Position numbers and translations under genes: made by a program. A stretch of DNA of 64,000 nucleotides, taken from positions 124,001-188,000 of the forward strand of contig JAJPGZ010000007.1 of assembly GCA_021325495.1 (NCBI GenBank). Direction: 5' to 3'. A model generated the notes under the pieces. The model ran no database searches. It was not told the DNA's origin and was given only the letters and a program-made list of their open reading frames with translations. The DNA is from Spartobacteria bacterium (GTDB taxonomy: Bacteria; Verrucomicrobiota; Verrucomicrobiia; Chthoniobacterales; UBA10450). This document shows positions 26,083 through 34,428 of the stretch, piece after piece; position 1 is the first letter of the stretch, and each line of letters begins with the position of its first letter.

Positions 26083-28728
26083 ATGAGCATCACGAAAAAG
26101 TTTTTCATACCAGCAACGGCGGTGATCACCTTGTCGATCTTCGCTTCATTATCGGAAGGCGGCAGCCGGCGAACTGCGACCCCGACCGTCCCGGCGAATC
26201 TGGGCGGCGGTCTCAAAGCGCTGGTGCAAACACATCAAGCAATGATGATGCAGACGAGCGCCGCGTCCACGAAGAAGCCGAATGCGAAAGCCGCCGCAAT
26301 TTCTTCTGGTGGCCTAACGAACGCGCAAATCGAATCTCTCAAGAAACTGAACTCGCATATGAAAATGGACGCGCAACAGCGTGTGCTGGTAAACATTTAT
26401 CTCGACGGCTCGGTCGGCGGAGAGGTCATGCGGACGCAGTTAGGCTCGATGGGTCTAACGATCGTGGGCGAAGCTTCGTGGTATCGCAAAGGTGTTTTCT
26501 CGGCCTGGATGCCGCTCGCGCAAGGCGCAGCCGTGGGATCGCTCAAGGGAGTGCGCTCGGTTCATCTTGAGCCCGGTATGCGCACGCGTGTGGGACAAAC
26601 GACTTCACAAGGCGCGGCGGTGATGAAAGCCGATTTGGCGAACACGAGCGGCTACACCGGCAACGGAATCAAGATCGGCGCATTGTCCGATACGTTTAAT
26701 TTAAATCCGGCGCAGGACAAAAACGGCATCCCGGACACGTCAGCTTACGACGTGGCCAATGGGGATCTGCCGGTGGTGGAAGATGTGCAGGATTTTTCAG
26801 TCGGGCCGCCAACGGACGAAGGCCGTGGCATGTTGCAGTTGATTCACGACGTGGCCCCGGATGCGCAACTTGCATTCGCAACGGCGAACGGCACGCAAGT
26901 CAATTTCGCTAACAACATCCGCGCACTCGGATCTCCGACCTCCGCGATGGTCCCGATTGTCGATCCTAACACCGGCGCGATCACAAATCGCCCGGGGCTC
27001 GGTTGCAACATCGTGTGCGACGACGTCATTTATTTCGTCGAGCCGATGTATTCCGACGGGTTGATCGCGCAAGCGATCGACGACATCGCCACGCAATACG
27101 GTGTGATTTATTTTTCGAGCGCCGGCAATGACGGGAACGAAGGGTACGAATCGGATTGGCGTCCCATCGCCGCGGCCACTGGTTTCAATCACGCCAAAGT
27201 CGCTGAGAGTAATCATCCCGCGCTCACCGGCATTCCGGCCGCCGCGACTTACGCGGGCGGCTGGCACAATTTCAATCCGGATCCGAATGGTCCAGTGCAA
27301 GTGGTGCAGAAAGTGACCGTCGGCTCAGCCGATGCGCCACTCGTCATGCAATGGAACGACCCGTACGATTCGACGCCATTGGGGACTGGTCCGGCGGGAA
27401 TCACGACCGACTACAACATTCTCGTGTTCGATCAGAACGGCGCATACCAATCGAGCATGAGCGGGACGGACGATAATTACAGCACGAACGAGCCGTATGA
27501 ATTTCCCGGCACCGATCTCACGGCCGGCGGCACATTTTACATTTGCATTGTGCGCGCGAATCCACCGGCCGGCATTACGCCGCTGGCGAATCGATTCCGC
27601 TACGTTGCGCCAACGAATGGCGGCGGCTTCAGCGGCGACTTCATCAACATCGACAGCCCTTCGATTTATGGCCACACCACCGCGGCGAATTGCATCAGCA
27701 CCGCGGCCTGGGTTTATGATGACGTGCCTAACGTCGATGCGAGCGGCAATGTCGTCGCCGGTCCGCTCACACCGAGCGTGGAAGGTTTCTCTTCCAACGG
27801 TCCCGTCGACATTTTCTTTGATCGACAAGGTAACCGCCTTGCGCAGGGGACAAGGCGGCGACAACCTTCGATTTCCGCGCCGGACGGAGCCAACACGACG
27901 TTCTTTCCGCCGGTGTTGACGAATGTGATTCCTCCCGGAGGCGGCGCACTTCCCCCGCCACCGGTCGATCCTCCGGGATTGCCGATCACGATCGGAAAAT
28001 CTCCGGCTGATTACGATGGCGACGGCTGGCCGAACTTCTTCGGCACAAGCGCCGCCGCCCCACACGCCGCCGGCGCGACCGCGTTGCTACTTCAGGCCGC
28101 GAACGATCACGGCCTTGGCTTCTTGAATCCGAGCTATGTTCGTTCGCTTTTGCAAGCGACGACACAAGGACAGATGGATACCGCTCCCGGATTTTGCGCC
28201 GCCATCGGCAATGGTCCGTCGGGATTAAAAATCTCGCTCAGTGCGTCAGGAGATAATCCGAGCGATCCGAACGCCTTCAAAGTTACGTTCCTCGGACCGA
28301 CAGGTTATCAACTCGTCTCAATGACGATTGATTTGCGGCCATCGGGACTCGAGTTCGACCCGGATCCCACGCACGGCGCGCCCTTCGCGCAAGGCAGCAG
28401 CACAGGCGGCGCCACGTTGGTTTTGCCGCCGGTGCTGTCAAATAACAATCAAGTCGCTGCCTTGACATTTACCTCGTTCGATCCGGGCGATTCGTTAGGC
28501 TTCGGCGTCGATCGAGACGTGGCCGGCGTGCATGCCTATGGCAACGGCGCCGATCAGCTAAACAATTCCACGTTTACGGCGACGATTCAGAATAACAACA
28601 CGATTCCGGCGACGACTATTCAGGTCAACGGCACCTTCGCGAACGTTTACAATCAGGTTTACAACTTCAAGAGCGGTTACGGTTTGATCGACATTCAAAA
28701 CGCGATCAACACGCTGCTCGGACAATAG
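26083..28728 (+). CDS. Secreted subtilase-like (S8) serine peptidase, catalytic His position replaced
   Basis: An 881-aa protein with an N-terminal signal segment (ITKKFFIPATAVITLSIFASL). The S8 core has the Asp block IKIGALSDTFN, the oxyanion-type block YFSSAGNDGNEGY and the Ser block FFGTSAAAPHAAGATALLL. Where subtilisins have HGTHVAG, this protein reads TDEGRGMLQLIHDVAPDAQL, so a Glu stands at the His position. This is a feature of a distinct S8-like subgroup and recalls the Glu of sedolisins; catalysis is therefore not certain. A C-terminal beta-rich region follows. Only one M1 copy lies in the gene (26132). Confidence 0.85.
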   Translation: MSITKKFFIPATAVITLSIFASLSEGGSRRTATPTVPANLGGGLKALVQTHQAMMMQTSAASTKKPNAKAAAISSGGLTNAQIESLKKLNSHMKMDAQQRVLVNIYLDGSVGGEVMRTQLGSMGLTIVGEASWYRKGVFSAWMPLAQGAAVGSLKGVRSVHLEPGMRTRVGQTTSQGAAVMKADLANTSGYTGNGIKIGALSDTFNLNPAQDKNGIPDTSAYDVANGDLPVVEDVQDFSVGPPTDEGRGMLQLIHDVAPDAQLAFATANGTQVNFANNIRALGSPTSAMVPIVDPNTGAITNRPGLGCNIVCDDVIYFVEPMYSDGLIAQAIDDIATQYGVIYFSSAGNDGNEGYESDWRPIAAATGFNHAKVAESNHPALTGIPAAATYAGGWHNFNPDPNGPVQVVQKVTVGSADAPLVMQWNDPYDSTPLGTGPAGITTDYNILVFDQNGAYQSSMSGTDDNYSTNEPYEFPGTDLTAGGTFYICIVRANPPAGITPLANRFRYVAPTNGGGFSGDFINIDSPSIYGHTTAANCISTAAWVYDDVPNVDASGNVVAGPLTPSVEGFSSNGPVDIFFDRQGNRLAQGTRRRQPSISAPDGANTTFFPPVLTNVIPPGGGALPPPPVDPPGLPITIGKSPADYDGDGWPNFFGTSAAAPHAAGATALLLQAANDHGLGFLNPSYVRSLLQATTQGQMDTAPGFCAAIGNGPSGLKISLSASGDNPSDPNAFKVTFLGPTGYQLVSMTIDLRPSGLEFDPDPTHGAPFAQGSSTGGATLVLPPVLSNNNQVAALTFTSFDPGDSLGFGVDRDVAGVHAYGNGADQLNNSTFTATIQNNNTIPATTIQVNGTFANVYNQVYNFKSGYGLIDIQNAINTLLGQ

Positions 28729-28744
28729 TTTTTCGCGAAAGAAA

Positions 28745-28785
28745 CAAGGGCTGCATCGCTTCGCGTGATGCAGCCCTTGCCTTTT
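28745..28785 (+). terminator. Rho-independent terminator after the protease gene
   Basis: The 13-bp arms CAAGGGCTGCATC and GATGCAGCCCTTG enclose a 9-base loop and are followed by a short T-rich stretch (CCTTTTC). Confidence 0.85.
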
Positions 28786-28872
28786 CAGGCTCGACTATTC
28801 GGTCCCGCGCAAGATCGACATCTTCTTGCAGGCGACCGGCATTAAATCCCGCCGGCTAATCGATTTGCGTTG

Positions 28873-28892
28873 GCCTAACGAATTCGTTAGGC
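28873..28892. repeat. Perfect 20-bp palindrome of two facing M2 motifs
   Basis: GCCTAACGAATTCGTTAGGC is its own reverse complement. Each arm is one M2 motif, with an EcoRI-like AATT centre shared. This is the only facing pair of M2 copies noticed in the window. A hairpin in RNA or a dimeric-protein site would both fit. Confidence 0.9.
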
Positions 28893-28899
28893 GGCCAAA

Positions 28900-28920
28900 A
28901 TTACGAAAACGCCATCAAAA
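28900..28920 (+). promoter_or_regulatory. Shared upstream motif ATTACGAAAnCGnCATnAAA, copy 2
   Basis: This block is nearly the same as 25254-25273 and lies about 75-95 bp before the 28995 start. Its role is unknown. Confidence 0.35.
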
Positions 28921-28994
28921 AAAATCGGCCGGGCTGCATCCGGAGGGCGCTCGCTAGCCGAAGTAGAGACAACGAAGCAGAAAGGCCCTCTTCC

Positions 28995-31900
28995 ATGAAT
29001 TACGTTCTCAACCATATCACCAGCAGATGGCGCTGGTTTACGTTTGTTCTCTTCGTCGCAATGGCTGGAAGCCTTGCGACGCTTTCATTTTCGGATGCGT
29101 CGGCGCGGCAACGTCGCGAGTCCGAGCGCGAACGGACGACAACAGCGACCGGCGCCGAGCGCACGGCCGTTCACGTGGTGTCGGACGCCTCGAGCGCGTT
29201 TACATTTTCGAATCCGCTCGAGCTTAGCCGTCCGCCCATACCGCCAATTCCCGGCGGGGTCGTTTCTCTGAAAGACCAGGACGCGGAGCCGGAAATCAAG
29301 ATCGACATCTTCGGCAACATTTACATCACGGCGATCCACGGCGTGCCCGGCGGGGTCGATCTTTGGAAATCGACCGATAAAGGAGCGACTTTCGTATATC
29401 TCGGCGAACCCGATGGCGCGCAGGACAAATGCGGAGTGCAAGGAACGTCTGCCTGCACGGCTGGCGCCGGCGGCGGCGACGATTCGATCGACGTTTCGAG
29501 CGGCGGTTATTTGTACATTTCGAGTTTGTATTTGGGAGGAACAACGCTTTCGACTTCTTTCGATGGCGGCGTCGGTGGAGCGGCGCCCGGCCAGGCGTGG
29601 CAAGTAAATCCGGCAGCAAACGGCAACCCGCCGGTGCCGGTGAATGATCGACAATGGGTCGCGGCGTACGGCCCGCAAACGGTTTACATGACGTTCGACA
29701 ACGCGCCGGTCAACGCTGGCATTTGGTTTACGAAATCAACCGATGCGGGGAAAACGTTTAGTCTTCCGGTGAATCTTACCGGCGGCGCGGGAACTATTCG
29801 CCGTTCAAACAATCTCGCGGTCGATCAATACAACGGCAATCTCTACACGACGTACACGCCGACGAATTTGCCTAACCAACTCAACTTGTTGAAATCGACC
29901 GACGGTGGAAATACGTGGACGATTTCAACAATCTATACCGGTCCGGCGGGATCTTCGGTTGAGAACGCGTTTCCGATCATCGCGGTTGATCGCGGCGGCA
30001 ACGTGCACGTTGTCTTCACGCGTTCGACCGGCCTAACAGCTCGCACGAACGCTCACGTTTTCCTGATGAGCTCGGCCGATCAGGGCGCGACATGGTTGCC
30101 GCCGGTGCAAGTCGATAGCGGCGCCAATACCCAATCGACAGTGATGCCGTGGATCGTGGCTGGTTCACCTGGAGTGGTGGACATTACCTGGTACGGATCG
30201 AGTTCGGCATCGCCCGATGCGCCACCATACGACTGGCATGTGTTCTTCGCGCAGACGACGAACGCGCTTTCCGCCAGTCCAACTTTCACGCAAGTGGTCG
30301 CCGTTCCGTACGCGGTGCACAACGATGCGATCTGTTCTCAAGGCGGAAACTGCACCGGATCGACGCGCGACCTGAGTGAGTATTATACGATGACAATTGA
30401 TCGCGATGGTAACGCGAACATCGCCTACGAAGATGGCGTGACGGATTGCACCGGGCCGCCCGCATCCAACTGTTATGTGAAGACGTGGTATATCAAACAG
30501 ACAGGTGGAGCGAGCGCGCTTACTCCGCCGTCTCCCCCGGGACCAGCGGCATTCAGTGCGAATGTCGCGGTCGGTTCGCCCGGAGGCGAGCCTTGCATGA
30601 AAGTGGATTCGCATAACTGCATGTTCATCACCACGCCGGGAAATCCATGGGTTTGGAAATCAACAAACAACGGCGCGAGCTTCCTTTCGCCAGTCAATCC
30701 CGTCGCCGACCGGGTGCTGAATGCCGGTGACGAGGATATTCTTCCGATTCGGCAAACCAGCGGCGCGCGACCGGACTTGTTATACTTCGCCGATCTTGCA
30801 CAACTGACTTCGATCAACATCGCGAAGTCGATTGATGGCGGCGCGACCTGGTTCGCGCCCGGAACCGGTGGCGCGGCCGGAAACGTTGATGCTTCGTCGG
30901 ATCGACAATGGCTTACGTACGATCGCAATGTTCCGGCGAATGGCGATCTCACCGTTTACGAAATGGACCACGAAGCGGCCGCTGAAGCGGTACGTTTTAA
31001 CGCCCTAACGAACGACGGCGCGTGGTCGCCGCCGGCCAGCGGCATCACCGCGCCGGAAATGATCTTGCCACCGAACAGCACTTTCCCGAATACGAATCCG
31101 GGACCGGTGTTTGTCGATCCGGCTACGCACGTGGTTTACGGCATCTTCACTGCCTCGACCGTGCGGACGAACCAGGCGAATCCGCCGTTCGGAAAATTAC
31201 CGAACGTGTGGGAAGCCTTCGGCGCTCCGCCCGCCGCAGCCGGAGCGCCGCCCGGACCGTTCACGAACGTTCCGGTGTACAAAGGCGTGCAAGATTCGCC
31301 TGATGCGTTGCCTTCGCCGGCGCCGACTCCGGATCCCGCCGTGAAAACGTACGGCAACAACACCGCGAATGATTTCCCGGCCGCGGCCATCGACAAAGGC
31401 GGCAACATTTATGTCGCGTGGGCCATGAACAACGCCCGGACTAACGAGTACATGGTTTGGATGGCGATGTCGCACGATCACGGACAAAGTTTCTACGGTC
31501 CGTTCCAAGTGAGTCAGGGACCGGGCGCCGCAGTCATGCCATGGGTCGCAGCCGGTGACACCGGTCGCATCGACGTCGTTTATTACGCCACGACTTCACC
31601 GGTCGATCCGAACATCGCTTCGAACACTGTGCACTGGAACACCATGTTCGCGCAATCGCTCAACGCCAATTCGCGCGAGCCTGTGTTCACTATCTCACAA
31701 GTGAGCGATCACATCATGCATAACGGACCGATTTGTAATCAAGGTCTGCTCTGCGCCAGCGGCACGCGCACACTCGCCGACTTTTTCCAAGTCGATATCG
31801 GACCCGACGGTTTGGCTAACGTTGCCTTCGCGGACAATGGTTCCACTTCGACACATGTCACATTCGCGCGGCAGACCAGCGGCCCGCTCGCGTTGCTCAA

Positions 31901-32435
31901 TCCAACATTCCCGACGTGTTTGCCCGGAGCGCCGACGCCGCTCGCCGTCGTTTCGCGTAAGACACACGGCACGGCCGGAGATTTCGATGTCGATCTTCTC
32001 ACGTCGCCGGGAATTGAATGCCGCACCGGCGGAGCGAACGGCGATCACAAAATCGTCGTCACCTTCCCGCTTCCGGTCACGATCACCGGCGCGAGCGTGA
32101 GCTCGGGCACCGGCTCCGTCTCGAGCACGAGCGTCAGCGGTAACGTCGTCACCATTAACCTTACCGGCGTCACCAACGCGCAACGTCTCACCATCAGTTT
32201 GAATGGCGTGACCGATGCGAACGGCTCCGGCAATGTGCCGATCAACATGTCCGTGCTCGCCGGCGATACGACCGCGGACGGTTTGGTCAATTCCGCCGAC
32301 ATCTCGCAAACCAAATCGCAGTCCGGTCAGCTCGTCACCGGCTCGAACTTCCGTGAAGACCTCACCGCTGACGGGAACATCAACAGCGCCGACATCGCGC
32401 TCGCGAAATCCAAATCCGGCACCGGCCTTCCGTAA
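28995..32435 (+). CDS. Secreted BNR/sialidase-like beta-propeller protein with dockerin-like C-terminus (1146 aa)
   Basis: A signal-anchor-like N-terminus (WFTFVLFVAMAGSLATLSF) leads to repeated beta-propeller units with BNR/Asp-box motifs (STDKGATFVYLG, STDGGNTWTIS, SADQGATWLPPV, SIDGGATWFAPG, SHDHGQSFYGP). The last about 170 residues form a separate module (VVSRKTHGTAGDFDVDL through LNGVTDANGSGN) followed by a dockerin-like pair, GDTTADGLVNSADISQTK and DLTADGNINSADIALAK. The same module ends the protein encoded at 34429-37824. A role in binding or cutting extracellular glycans is inferred. M1 is rare in it (29298, 31988, and 32434 at the stop). Confidence 0.82.
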   Translation: MNYVLNHITSRWRWFTFVLFVAMAGSLATLSFSDASARQRRESERERTTTATGAERTAVHVVSDASSAFTFSNPLELSRPPIPPIPGGVVSLKDQDAEPEIKIDIFGNIYITAIHGVPGGVDLWKSTDKGATFVYLGEPDGAQDKCGVQGTSACTAGAGGGDDSIDVSSGGYLYISSLYLGGTTLSTSFDGGVGGAAPGQAWQVNPAANGNPPVPVNDRQWVAAYGPQTVYMTFDNAPVNAGIWFTKSTDAGKTFSLPVNLTGGAGTIRRSNNLAVDQYNGNLYTTYTPTNLPNQLNLLKSTDGGNTWTISTIYTGPAGSSVENAFPIIAVDRGGNVHVVFTRSTGLTARTNAHVFLMSSADQGATWLPPVQVDSGANTQSTVMPWIVAGSPGVVDITWYGSSSASPDAPPYDWHVFFAQTTNALSASPTFTQVVAVPYAVHNDAICSQGGNCTGSTRDLSEYYTMTIDRDGNANIAYEDGVTDCTGPPASNCYVKTWYIKQTGGASALTPPSPPGPAAFSANVAVGSPGGEPCMKVDSHNCMFITTPGNPWVWKSTNNGASFLSPVNPVADRVLNAGDEDILPIRQTSGARPDLLYFADLAQLTSINIAKSIDGGATWFAPGTGGAAGNVDASSDRQWLTYDRNVPANGDLTVYEMDHEAAAEAVRFNALTNDGAWSPPASGITAPEMILPPNSTFPNTNPGPVFVDPATHVVYGIFTASTVRTNQANPPFGKLPNVWEAFGAPPAAAGAPPGPFTNVPVYKGVQDSPDALPSPAPTPDPAVKTYGNNTANDFPAAAIDKGGNIYVAWAMNNARTNEYMVWMAMSHDHGQSFYGPFQVSQGPGAAVMPWVAAGDTGRIDVVYYATTSPVDPNIASNTVHWNTMFAQSLNANSREPVFTISQVSDHIMHNGPICNQGLLCASGTRTLADFFQVDIGPDGLANVAFADNGSTSTHVTFARQTSGPLALLNPTFPTCLPGAPTPLAVVSRKTHGTAGDFDVDLLTSPGIECRTGGANGDHKIVVTFPLPVTITGASVSSGTGSVSSTSVSGNVVTINLTGVTNAQRLTISLNGVTDANGSGNVPINMSVLAGDTTADGLVNSADISQTKSQSGQLVTGSNFREDLTADGNINSADIALAKSKSGTGLP

Positions 32436-32471
32436 GATCGACAATCAAATTTTGCGCGCGCGCCGGAGGTA

Positions 32472-33185
32472 GTGCTTGAGCCTGCCTCCAGCGCCGTGCA
32501 TGTTCAGCCTCGCTTATTTGTGAAACGCATTCTGCCGTTCATCATCGTTGCTCTGGTCGGCTGCGGCGCGGTTGCCGGCGGCGTCGCGCTCTACCGCTCG
32601 AAACGTCCTCTCAGCCTCAGCCTAACGAGTGCAAGATCGACATCGGAAAATGCGAAGCTGCATGTGCGCGGCAACGATAAAGCGCCCGTCACGATCGAAG
32701 AATATGGCGACTACGAATGTCCGCCGTGCGGCCGTCTCGCGGAACCGCTCAAGCAGATCGAGCATGATTACGGCGACAAAGTCCGGCTTATCTTTCATCA
32801 TTTCCCGCTCATCGTTCATGCCCACGCGCGCGACGCCGCCCAGGCGGCCGAGGCGGCCGGACTGCAGAAAAAATTCTGGGACATGCACGACACGCTTTAT
32901 CACGAGCAAGCGATTTGGTCGAAGGTGCCGCAGCCGCGCGATTTGTTTAGCAGCTACGCCGAAAAGCTCGGCCTCGACGTCGAGCAATTTAAAAAAGACA
33001 TCGATAGCGAAGCGGTCAAAGAACGCGTCGCGCAGGACCAGCGTGATGGATCCAAGATCGGCGTGACCGCAACGCCGACCGTTTTCGTAAACAACAAGTC
33101 CATCTCGATGTCCGGACCGGAATCGCCCAAGCTCATTCGCGAAGCGGTGGAGGCGGCGTTAAATCCACAAAAGCCCTCCGGCTAA
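32472..33185 (+). CDS. DsbA-like thiol-disulfide oxidoreductase, membrane-anchored
   Basis: A 237-aa protein read from GTG 32472, with a GGAGGT-like sequence just upstream; GTG 32520 is an alternative. A hydrophobic anchor (ILPFIIVALVGCGAVAGGVAL) is followed by a thioredoxin-fold DsbA domain: EYGDYECPPCGRLA has the active-site Cys83 and Cys86, and VTATPTVFVNN is the cis-Pro motif. It likely forms disulfides in exported proteins. The stop TAA overlaps M1 (33184). The next gene is a VKOR-type oxidase, which would reoxidise it. Confidence 0.9.
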   Translation: MLEPASSAVHVQPRLFVKRILPFIIVALVGCGAVAGGVALYRSKRPLSLSLTSARSTSENAKLHVRGNDKAPVTIEEYGDYECPPCGRLAEPLKQIEHDYGDKVRLIFHHFPLIVHAHARDAAQAAEAAGLQKKFWDMHDTLYHEQAIWSKVPQPRDLFSSYAEKLGLDVEQFKKDIDSEAVKERVAQDQRDGSKIGVTATPTVFVNNKSISMSGPESPKLIREAVEAALNPQKPSG

Positions 33186-33193
33186 GATCGACA

Positions 33194-33637
33194 ATGGCAA
33201 GATCGACAACTTCCACTCCGTCGCGTTTTCGCACGATTGTCTACACCATTGCCGCGATCGCAGCGCTGGTCGGCCTGGCCGAAGCAACCTATTTGACCGT
33301 TCTCGCGCTGACCGGGGCAACGGCCGTGTGCGGCGACTCGGCCGGATGTTTCGAAGTGCTCGGCAGCAAGTACGCAAAGATCGGCAATTTTCCGATCGCG
33401 TCATTCGGAACGCTCGCGTATTTCGCCGCATTTACTTTCGCCACATTCGCCGCGTTTGGTTACGTCAAAGCGCGGAAAATTTTCGCCGGCGTAGTGGGCG
33501 GAATGTTCCTCTTCACTCTATGGCTTCTCTTTGTGCAGGCGTTTCTGTTGCACGCTTTTTGTCGCTACTGTCTGTTTTCGGCGGCGCTCGTGTTTCTGCT
33601 GGCGGGGCTGGTGGTCGCGACTCCGACTTCTGATTGA
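33194..33637 (+). CDS. Vitamin K epoxide reductase (VKOR) family membrane protein
   Basis: A 147-aa protein with four hydrophobic helices. The cysteine pair VCGDSAGC (Cys46, Cys52) is in the first periplasmic loop, and the active-site pair FCRYC (Cys123, Cys126) is in the last helices. VKOR proteins reoxidise DsbA-like partners using quinone. The partner sits directly upstream, so the two are a functional pair. The start ATG (33194) lies between two M1 copies 15 bp apart (33184, 33199), the second of which encodes MARST. Confidence 0.88.
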   Translation: MARSTTSTPSRFRTIVYTIAAIAALVGLAEATYLTVLALTGATAVCGDSAGCFEVLGSKYAKIGNFPIASFGTLAYFAAFTFATFAAFGYVKARKIFAGVVGGMFLFTLWLLFVQAFLLHAFCRYCLFSAALVFLLAGLVVATPTSD

Positions 33638-33665
33638 TGCGGCAAGATCGACAATCTTTATTTTA

Positions 33666-34325
33666 ATGATGCAAACCACTCGCTTTTTTTCGTTAGGCAT
33701 ATCCGTCTTAATCGCGTTCGCCGGATGCAAAAAGAAATCCGAAGTGCCTCCGCCGCAAGACGCGCAAACGCAGGCGACGGCCACGCGGACGGTTCGGACA
33801 TTGACCGACAACGCGTGTAGTTTTCTAACGAACGAGGAGATTCAAAAGGTGCAGGGCGCCCCGGTCAAAGAGACGAAAGGAAATGGCACCGCCGATGGCC
33901 ACCTGCAAGTGTTGCAATGCTATTACGCGGCGGAGCCGTCGAACCGTTCGGTTAGTTTGATGGTGACGCAGAACGATCCGAAAGGAACGGATGCCCGGGC
34001 CGCAAAAGAGAGCTGGGAGAACACATTCGGGCGCTACGACGAGGACAAAAACAAGGAGCGCGAAGGCGAAAAAGAGAAAGCGGAAAGTTTGCGCGAGCAA
34101 AAAAGCGGCCGAGGCGAGGAAGAAGAGGAAGGCAAAGCGCCGATGAAGAAGATCGAAGGCGTCGGCGAGGAAGCGTTTTGGAGCGGGAGCCGGGTGGGCG
34201 GCGCGTTGTACGTGCTGAAAAACGGCGCTTATATTCGCATAAGCATCGGCGGGCCAGATCAAGAAGAGGAAAAAATTAAGAAGACGAAGGCGCTGGCCGC
34301 AGAGGCGATAGCGCGGTTGCCCTGA
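33666..34325 (+). CDS. Lipoprotein with highly charged linker (219 aa)
   Basis: The ATG at 33666 (or 33669) opens a lipoprotein signal (MQTTRFFSLGISVLIAFAGC, with lipobox FAGC). Upstream codons in this frame are not protein-like. Two globular parts flank a Glu/Lys-rich low-complexity segment (REGEKEKAESLREQKSGRGE). The C-terminal part includes EAFWSGSRVGGALYVLKNGAYIRISIGGP. The family is not recognised. It is downstream of the Dsb/VKOR pair. Confidence 0.75.
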   Translation: MMQTTRFFSLGISVLIAFAGCKKKSEVPPPQDAQTQATATRTVRTLTDNACSFLTNEEIQKVQGAPVKETKGNGTADGHLQVLQCYYAAEPSNRSVSLMVTQNDPKGTDARAAKESWENTFGRYDEDKNKEREGEKEKAESLREQKSGRGEEEEEGKAPMKKIEGVGEEAFWSGSRVGGALYVLKNGAYIRISIGGPDQEEEKIKKTKALAAEAIARLP

Positions 34326-34428
34326 CGGTTTCGCACGAATCGTCGTGGGGTATGCGGCCGGAGAGCCGCAATTTTCCGATTCAGTAGTAGGCCAGCGAGA
34401 GGGTCGCGCGGCCGAAACACTCCACGTC

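Larger units (their letters stand above)
28729..28994. other. Intergenic region between the protease and the first BNR protein
   Basis: A terminator (28745-28785), one M1 copy (28811), a perfect 20-bp palindrome built from two M2 motifs (28873-28892) and a copy of the ATTACGAAA block (28900-28920) lie here. No ORF is supported. Confidence 0.7.

Noticed and set aside
31695-32444. 249-aa minus-strand ORF opposite the BNR protein end
   Set aside because: It is antisense to the dockerin-like module; Arg/Gly/Asp-rich shadow composition.
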